This document shows, one piece after another, positions 16,441 to 21,244 of a stretch of DNA of 21,244 nucleotides (position 1 is the first letter of the stretch; every line of letters starts with the position of its first letter). Source of the stretch: JAKFEW01 sp036675505 (GTDB taxonomy: Bacteria; Cyanobacteriota; Sericytochromatia; S15B-MN24; JAQBPE01); NCBI GenBank assembly GCA_036675505.1, contig JAKFEW010000140.1:1-21244 (forward strand). Reading direction: 5' to 3'. The notes beneath the pieces were generated by a model, which worked only from the letters and a program-made list of their open reading frames with translations, searched no databases and was not told the DNA's origin. Made by a program: the position numbers and the translations under genes.

Positions 16441-19151
16441 GAGCGGCCTGAGGCCATCAGCCGCGTGCCCAGCTTCACCAGCTCGCTCACGACGATCATG
16501 CCGGCACCGACCGCGACCGCGCCCGCGAAATCCGCGGGCGGCAACGCGACGGTGCCGAGCAGCAGCTGGAACGGTGCCCAGTATACGGCCAGGAGCTGCA
16601 GCGCCAGCGCGACGACCAGCGACAGCCCCATCCACGGGTTGGGCGCCAGCGCGAAGAGCGAGCGGTCCGGCGAGCGGTACACGAAGGCGCTGGCCCACGC
16701 GAGCGCCGAGAGCGTGGTGAAGGCTTCGGTGCGCGCAGGGACCACGCCCGCGCCGTGGTTGAGCGCGAAGGTGAACGCGGCCAGCGTCGCGAGGGCCATG
16801 AAGAAGCCCCAGAGCAACATCGCGATCAGCGCGTCGCGCGTGATCAGGGGCTCGTTCGGCGGCCTGGGCGCGCGCCGCATCACGTCGGGCTCGCGGGCCT
16901 CGAGCGCGAGCGTCTTGTCGAAGACGCCGATCGCGACGAGGTTGATCCAGAGCAGCTGGACGGCCGTGAGCGGCAGCGGCTGGCCGGTGACGATCGCGCC
17001 CGCGATCACCGCGATGTTGGCGACGCAGGTCGCCATCAGGTAGCCGATCACCTTCCTCAAATTGTCGCCGATCGTGCGGCCTTCCTCGACCGCCGCCACG
17101 ATCGTCGCGAAGTTGTCGTCGGCGAGCACCATCCCGGCCGCGCCCTTGGCGACCTCGGTGCCGGTGATGCCCATCGCGATGCCGATGTCGGCCTGGGCGA
17201 GCGCGGGGGCGTCGTTCACGCCGTCGCCCGTCATCGCCACGACCTCGCCGCGGCGCTGCAGGGCGCGCACGATGCGCAGCTTGTGCGAGGGGTTCACGCG
17301 CGCGTAGACCGCCGTGCGCTGGACGACCCAGTCGAGCCGGGCCGCGTCCATGCCCTCGAGGTCGTGGCCCTCGACCACCTCGCTGCCGGCGTCGAGGATG
17401 CCCATGCGGCGGGCGATCGCCGCCGCCGTCAAGGCGTGGTCGCCGGTGATCATCACGACGCGGATGCCGGCCTCGCGGCAGGTGGCGACCGCCTGGATCG
17501 CGGCCTCGCGCGGCGGATCGATGATGCCGACCAGGCCGAGCAGGACCAGGTGGCCGGCGAGCCGGTCGACGCTCAGCGCCTCCGGCCGCTCGACGCCGCG
17601 CACGAGCCCCAGCGCCAGCACGCGCAGCGCGTCCTTCGCCATCGCCTCAGCGGCGGCCGCGACCTCCTGGCGGACCACGTCGTCGAGCGGGTGCACGGCG
17701 CCGGTGGCGTCCATCCAGCCCTCGGCCATGGCGAGCAGGCGCTCCTGGGCGCCCTTCACGCAGACCACGAGCTCGCCTTCCGGCGCGCGGTGGAGCGTCG
17801 CCATCCACTTGCGCTCGGAGCTGAACGGGATCTCCTCGAGCCGCGGCCAGTCCGCGTCCACGCCCAGCTTGGCGGCGAGCGCGAGCAGCGCCCCTTCGGT
17901 CGGGTCGCCCACCACATGCCAGGCGCCATCGTCGCGCTCGAGCAGCGCGTCGTTCGCGAGGCTGCCGCAGCGGCCCAGCCAGGCGAGGCCTTCAGGGCGG
18001 TCGGGCGCCGGGCTCAGCTCGCCCTCGGGCGCATAGCCGTCGCCGGTCACCTCGTACGTGCGGCGGTCGTGCCACAGCCGCACGGCGGTCATGGCGTTGC
18101 GCGTGAGCGTGCCGGTCTTGTCGGAGCAGACGTAGGTGGCGGCGCCGAGCGCCTCGACGGCCGGCAGCCGCCGGATCAGGGCATGCCGGCGCGCCATGCG
18201 CGTCACGCCTATCGCGAAGAGCGCCGAGACGACCAGCGGCAGGCCCTCCGGGATCGCGGCCACCGCGAGCGAGATCGCGACGTAGAACATCTCGGCGGGC
18301 GGGCGCCCGAGCAGCAGCCCGAGGGCCATCACCAGCGCCACGATGCCGCAGATGGCCGCCCCCAGCACGCCGCCGAAGCGTGCGAGCCGGCGCTGGACCG
18401 GCGGCACGGCGTCGGCCTCGGCGACCTCCTCGGCGATGCGGCCGATCTCGGTCGCCATGCCGATGCCCACGACGACCGCGCGGCCGCGGCCTGTGACGAT
18501 CGCGGTCTGCATGAAGACCATCGAGGTGCGGTCGCCGAGCGGCGCCTCGTTGCCGCCTGCGACGGGGGCGGGGGCCTTCGCGACCGGCACGGACTCGCCG
18601 GTCAGCCCGGCCTCGTCGCAGGCGAGCTCCCAGGCGTCGAGCACGCGGGCGTCGGCGCCGACGCGGTCGCCGGCCTCGAGCACGAGCACGTCGCCCGTCA
18701 CGATCTCGGCGGCGGGCAGCTCGCGCATGACGCCGTCACGCAGGACGCGCGCGCGCGGGCTGGTCATGCGCCTGAGCGCGGCGATCGCCCCCGACGCGTG
18801 GTACTCCAGCACGAAGCCGAGCACGGCGTTCAGCACCACGACGGCCAGGATCACCCAGACGTCGAAGCCCTTGCCGAGGAACCAGGCCACGGCGGCGGCC
18901 AGGCCCAGGATCGCGATCAGCGGGCTCCTGAGCTGGTCGACGAACAGCGCCCAGGCCGGGCGCCCGGCGATCTCGGCGATCACGTTGCGGCCGTCTTCAG
19001 CGAGCCTGCGCGCGGCTTCGGCGTCCGTCAGGCCGCGCGGGCTCGAGCCGAGCGCCGCGAGCACCTCGGCCGCGGGCACCGCGTGCCAGGCGCGGACGGC
19101 CACCGCCGGGGGCCCGGCAGTGGTGGGGCGTTCGTCGGTCGTGGGCGCCAT
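16437..19151 (-). CDS. P-type cation-transporting ATPase (P2-like, unusual ion site)
   Basis: The enzyme is an ATP-driven cation pump of the P2 (SERCA/PMR1-like) architecture, 904 residues. Visible are the N-terminal cation-ATPase domain (about 20-90), the actuator loop TGES (184-187), TM4 AIPEGLPL (300-306), the phosphorylated Asp344 in CSDKTGT, the nucleotide-binding Lys467 in VKGA, DPPR (545-548), TGDGVND (641-647) and a set of C-terminal helices. The transport site deviates from SERCA. TM4 Glu302 is kept. In TM5 (YLMATCVANIAV) Cys709 and Asn712 replace the ligands Asn and Glu. In TM6 (WINLVAIGVFDKTLALE) Asn737 is kept but Thr and Asp are replaced by Ala740 and Ile741, with an extra Asp745. 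Ion identity is therefore uncertain. The ATG at 19151 follows GAGG by nine bases. The stop overlaps the DUF4253 start. Confidence 0.93.
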   Translation of the reverse strand: MAPTTDERPTTAGPPAVAVRAWHAVPAAEVLAALGSSPRGLTDAEAARRLAEDGRNVIAEIAGRPAWALFVDQLRSPLIAILGLAAAVAWFLGKGFDVWVILAVVVLNAVLGFVLEYHASGAIAALRRMTSPRARVLRDGVMRELPAAEIVTGDVLVLEAGDRVGADARVLDAWELACDEAGLTGESVPVAKAPAPVAGGNEAPLGDRTSMVFMQTAIVTGRGRAVVVGIGMATEIGRIAEEVAEADAVPPVQRRLARFGGVLGAAICGIVALVMALGLLLGRPPAEMFYVAISLAVAAIPEGLPLVVSALFAIGVTRMARRHALIRRLPAVEALGAATYVCSDKTGTLTRNAMTAVRLWHDRRTYEVTGDGYAPEGELSPAPDRPEGLAWLGRCGSLANDALLERDDGAWHVVGDPTEGALLALAAKLGVDADWPRLEEIPFSSERKWMATLHRAPEGELVVCVKGAQERLLAMAEGWMDATGAVHPLDDVVRQEVAAAAEAMAKDALRVLALGLVRGVERPEALSVDRLAGHLVLLGLVGIIDPPREAAIQAVATCREAGIRVVMITGDHALTAAAIARRMGILDAGSEVVEGHDLEGMDAARLDWVVQRTAVYARVNPSHKLRIVRALQRRGEVVAMTGDGVNDAPALAQADIGIAMGITGTEVAKGAAGMVLADDNFATIVAAVEEGRTIGDNLRKVIGYLMATCVANIAVIAGAIVTGQPLPLTAVQLLWINLVAIGVFDKTLALEAREPDVMRRAPRPPNEPLITRDALIAMLLWGFFMALATLAAFTFALNHGAGVVPARTEAFTTLSALAWASAFVYRSPDRSLFALAPNPWMGLSLVVALALQLLAVYWAPFQLLLGTVALPPADFAGAVAVGAGMIVVSELVKLGTRLMASGRS

Positions 19152-19240
19152 GGCTCGGTACCTCGCGGGGCGGTAGCTCGACCTTAAGGCCAGGCCCCGT
19201 CACCCCGCACCATGGAAGCGCGAAAGCGAACGCGTCGCGT

Positions 19241-19254
19241 CGGGGGTTTCCCCG
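19241..19254 (-). terminator. Weak hairpin just after the protease stop
   Basis: CGGGG/CCCCG with a four-base loop follows the TAA of the protease gene directly on the minus strand. There is no U-run. It may slow transcription into the ATPase gene, which starts 104 bases further on. Confidence 0.22.
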
Positions 19255-19255
19255 G

Positions 19256-21157
19256 TTACAGGACCGCGTGCGCCGGGCTGTTCTGGACGTTGCCGTGCAG
19301 GTCTTCGGCCATGCCGAAGTAGAAGGCCTGGCCCGCGACCTTCTCCCAGCTCCAGGCGGCGTCCGCGTCGTAGGTGATCGCCGCACCCGTCTCGACGCGC
19401 ACCGCGTCGGCGTCCACGTCGATCACCGGGCGGAAGAACGCGAGCGTGTCGCCGTCCGAGAGCTCGTGCTGCTCGCGCGCGATCTGCACGTCGCCGTCGG
19501 CGTCGGCCTCGTAGGGCGTGATCCAGGTGTTGACGATCGCGCCTTCCGGCGAGAACACCAGCCGCAGCGTCGCGGTCTCGCCGTTCCAGGCGCAGTCGGC
19601 CGCCAGCACCAGGTAACCCTCGTCCTCGGCTTCGAGGTCGAAGGGCACCGCGCTCTTCGCGCCGTCGGCGCCCGTGAGGTGCAGGGTCTCGCCGTCCCAG
19701 GCGGGCAGCCCGAACGTGTTTTCCTCACCCTCGTCGGCGCCTTCCTGGCCCACGATGTGGAAAACGTTCTGCGCGGGGTCCGGCTGGACCACGTGCAGCA
19801 CGCTGACCTCCTCGATGCCCAGCGCGTCGGCGACCTTGAGCCGGAAGGCGTCGCCGGTCTGGCGCAGGCGGTAGGCCTCGACGGCCTCCTCGGTGACGGT
19901 CGGCGGCGTCGTGTCGCCGGCGGAGGCGTCCGCCACGGACTTGATGAAGCCGAACCAGCCTGACCCGGAGGCGGTGCGCTCGTTGTAGATCGCATGCTGG
20001 AAATAGAGCGGGTTGGTGAACGAATAGATCGAGATGCCCCTCGCGCCGGGCCGCGTGCCGTCCTCGCGCGCGTAGACCACACAGGCCTCGACGGCCGCCT
20101 TCACGGCGGCTGCCTCGCCGGCGAGCGCCGGGTCCTGCTTGGCGAGCGCGTCCGCGAACATGTGGATGTCGCGGCCGAACTCATCGTCGTCGGCGCCGTG
20201 GCTGCCGAAGCGCGTCGCGCCGCGGTGGGCGTCCAAGATCGGGTCGACGGCGGTCGAGTTGCCGGCCGCGACCGCCGCCTGCACGTTCTGGCTGAGCGCG
20301 CGGCCGAGCGCGTCGCTGGCCGTGATCAGCGCCTCCGCCTTCGCGAGGTTGATCAGGCTCAGGGTGCGGCCGTTGGTGACCTTGTGCTTCTCGCTGTCGA
20401 GGAAGCCGTCCACCAGCCAGGTGCCGATCTCGGTGTTGCTCGCCGCCGGGTTGGCCGCGACCTTGCCAAGCCAGAGCGTGTAGTCCCAGCCGTGGCCGGG
20501 CTCGGTCTCCTCCGAGGCCACGAGGTAGGACGCATACTTGTGCACGGACTTGATCACCTCGATGCTGCCCATGAGGCAGGCGTCGAAGCCTATGAAGTCC
20601 GCCCGGAAGTCCGTTTTGCCGAGCGTGGCCTCGATCTCGTCGTTGGCGAGGATGCCCTCGGTGTTGGTGTCGGGGCCCATGCCGGCGAAGGAGCCGCCGT
20701 GGTCCCAGATGTCGAGGAAGAGCTTCTTGGCGCCGCCGCGGCGCGCCTTCACCTCGTTCAGGAAGCCTTCGAACACGGCGGGATTGCCCATGTCCGCGCC
20801 CGGCGAGTCGGCCAGGTAGGTGTCGGCCGGCGCGTTGCCGAAGTAGCCGTCCTCGGCGTCCTTGAGCAGGCCGTCGAGGTCCATGAGCTTCGTGCCCTTC
20901 CAGCCGGTCTGGCGCGCGCCGCCGAAGAGCACGAGCACGTCGACGTTCTGGCGCTGCTCGGGCGTCATCGCCTTCACGGCGTCGACGATCTCCATGAAGT
21001 CGGCGGTGGCGGCGCCGTTCGGGTTGAGGCCGCCCGCGTCGACCTCGTCGGGAGAGTCCTTGGGCTCGATCACGTCGTCCTCGAGGTCCGAGCCGATCAC
21101 GTACATGGCGAGCAGCAGCTTGCCCGCCTCGCCGGTCGCCCCGGCGGCGCCGCTCAC
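19256..21157 (-). CDS. Clostripain-family (peptidase C11) cysteine protease, N terminus uncertain
   Basis: Family C11 enzymes are His/Cys-dyad proteases that cut after Arg or Lys. The core runs from residue 13 (KLLLAMYVIGSDLEDDV) to about 400. The catalytic His153 lies in DIWDHGGSFAG and Cys194 in GFDACLMGSIEVI, both in the usual context and spacing. After a linker with TTPPTV (around 415-420), about 210 residues form a beta-rich C-terminal region that I do not recognise; it is acidic and may be a binding or inhibitory domain. The only start is a GTG at 21157 with a weak binding site and no signal peptide, although relatives are normally exported. In-frame sequence continues upstream for 26 more codons of Pro/Ala/Arg-rich, coding-like sequence up to a TGA at 21236-21238, without any start codon. 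The true N terminus probably lies further upstream in another frame, outside the window. Confidence 0.85.
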   Translation of the reverse strand: MSGAAGATGEAGKLLLAMYVIGSDLEDDVIEPKDSPDEVDAGGLNPNGAATADFMEIVDAVKAMTPEQRQNVDVLVLFGGARQTGWKGTKLMDLDGLLKDAEDGYFGNAPADTYLADSPGADMGNPAVFEGFLNEVKARRGGAKKLFLDIWDHGGSFAGMGPDTNTEGILANDEIEATLGKTDFRADFIGFDACLMGSIEVIKSVHKYASYLVASEETEPGHGWDYTLWLGKVAANPAASNTEIGTWLVDGFLDSEKHKVTNGRTLSLINLAKAEALITASDALGRALSQNVQAAVAAGNSTAVDPILDAHRGATRFGSHGADDDEFGRDIHMFADALAKQDPALAGEAAAVKAAVEACVVYAREDGTRPGARGISIYSFTNPLYFQHAIYNERTASGSGWFGFIKSVADASAGDTTPPTVTEEAVEAYRLRQTGDAFRLKVADALGIEEVSVLHVVQPDPAQNVFHIVGQEGADEGEENTFGLPAWDGETLHLTGADGAKSAVPFDLEAEDEGYLVLAADCAWNGETATLRLVFSPEGAIVNTWITPYEADADGDVQIAREQHELSDGDTLAFFRPVIDVDADAVRVETGAAITYDADAAWSWEKVAGQAFYFGMAEDLHGNVQNSPAHAVL

Positions 21158-21244
21158 GGCGGGCCCGCTCGGGACGTCGCGCTCGTCCTTGCCCGCGGGA
21201 CGCGCGCCGGGACGCGCGGCGGGCCTGGCGCTCGGTCAGGCGCT
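21158..21244 (-). other. Coding-like leader of the protease, interrupted by a stop
   Basis: Read in the protease frame on the minus strand this stretch gives ARPAARPGARPAGKDERDV plus a few residues, typical of a low-complexity linker behind a signal peptide. A TGA at 21236-21238 breaks it. Either a frameshift lies nearby or translation begins at the GTG at 21157. Confidence 0.4.

Noticed and set aside
16441..16698. N-terminal extension of the DUF4253 gene
   Set aside because: The extra 86 residues are Arg/Gly-rich and overlap the ATPase C terminus; the ATG at 16440 overlaps the ATPase stop as ATGA and begins a normal protein.
16755..19187. 810-codon open frame on the + strand
   Set aside because: It mirrors the P-type ATPase gene and has the same His/Arg/Asp-rich composition without any motif.

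Overview
The window comes from a very GC-rich, didermic (Gram-negative) bacterium. The evidence is a tripartite RND efflux system with a lipoprotein adaptor, four lipoproteins with recognisable signal peptides, a protein with a TonB C-terminal domain, and coding sequence in which most codons end in G or C. The lineage cannot be fixed from sequence alone. The mix of Rcp-type response regulators, PAS/GAF kinases, a clostripain-like protease and a DUF4253 protein would suit Myxococcota or a deep non-photosynthetic cyanobacterial relative (Sericytochromatia/Tanganyikabacteria); this is a guess.

Layout. (1) 1-1684: an unrecognised 486-residue Gly/Ala-rich protein on the + strand. (2) About 1690-4150: a segment of visibly lower GC with few genes. 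It holds a TolB-like beta-propeller lipoprotein carrying an EF-hand-type loop (minus strand), long stretches without a convincing gene, and at its right edge a HicB-like antitoxin gene that looks decayed. Two 12-base direct repeats bracket the lipoprotein gene. (3) 4361-10768, minus strand: an efflux gene set in the order adaptor lipoprotein, RND pump, unknown lipoprotein, glycerophosphodiester phosphodiesterase lipoprotein, with a good sigma70-like promoter and a possible operator in front. (4) 10916-15547, minus strand: a three-gene phosphorelay cassette (PAS-GAF-PAS histidine kinase, single-domain Rcp-like regulator, REC-histidine kinase) with 4-bp overlap or 1-bp spacing, followed by a secreted protein with a TonB-type C-terminal domain. 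(5) 15664-19151, minus strand: a P2-like P-type cation ATPase whose stop overlaps the start of a DUF4253 protein. (6) 19256-21244, minus strand: a clostripain-family (C11) cysteine protease whose N terminus appears broken or out of frame at the window edge.

Apart from the first gene and the hicB remnant, everything is on the minus strand. The genes form several short, tightly packed operons. The most unusual points are the P-type ATPase that lacks most of the classical Ca2+ side-chain ligands in TM5 and TM6 and is translationally coupled to DUF4253; the signalling cassette with no output domain; the decaying hicB gene that runs antisense into the phosphodiesterase gene; and the low-GC insert-like segment. 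I did not find a clearly new defence or mobile system, CRISPR array, tRNA, rRNA or transposase.
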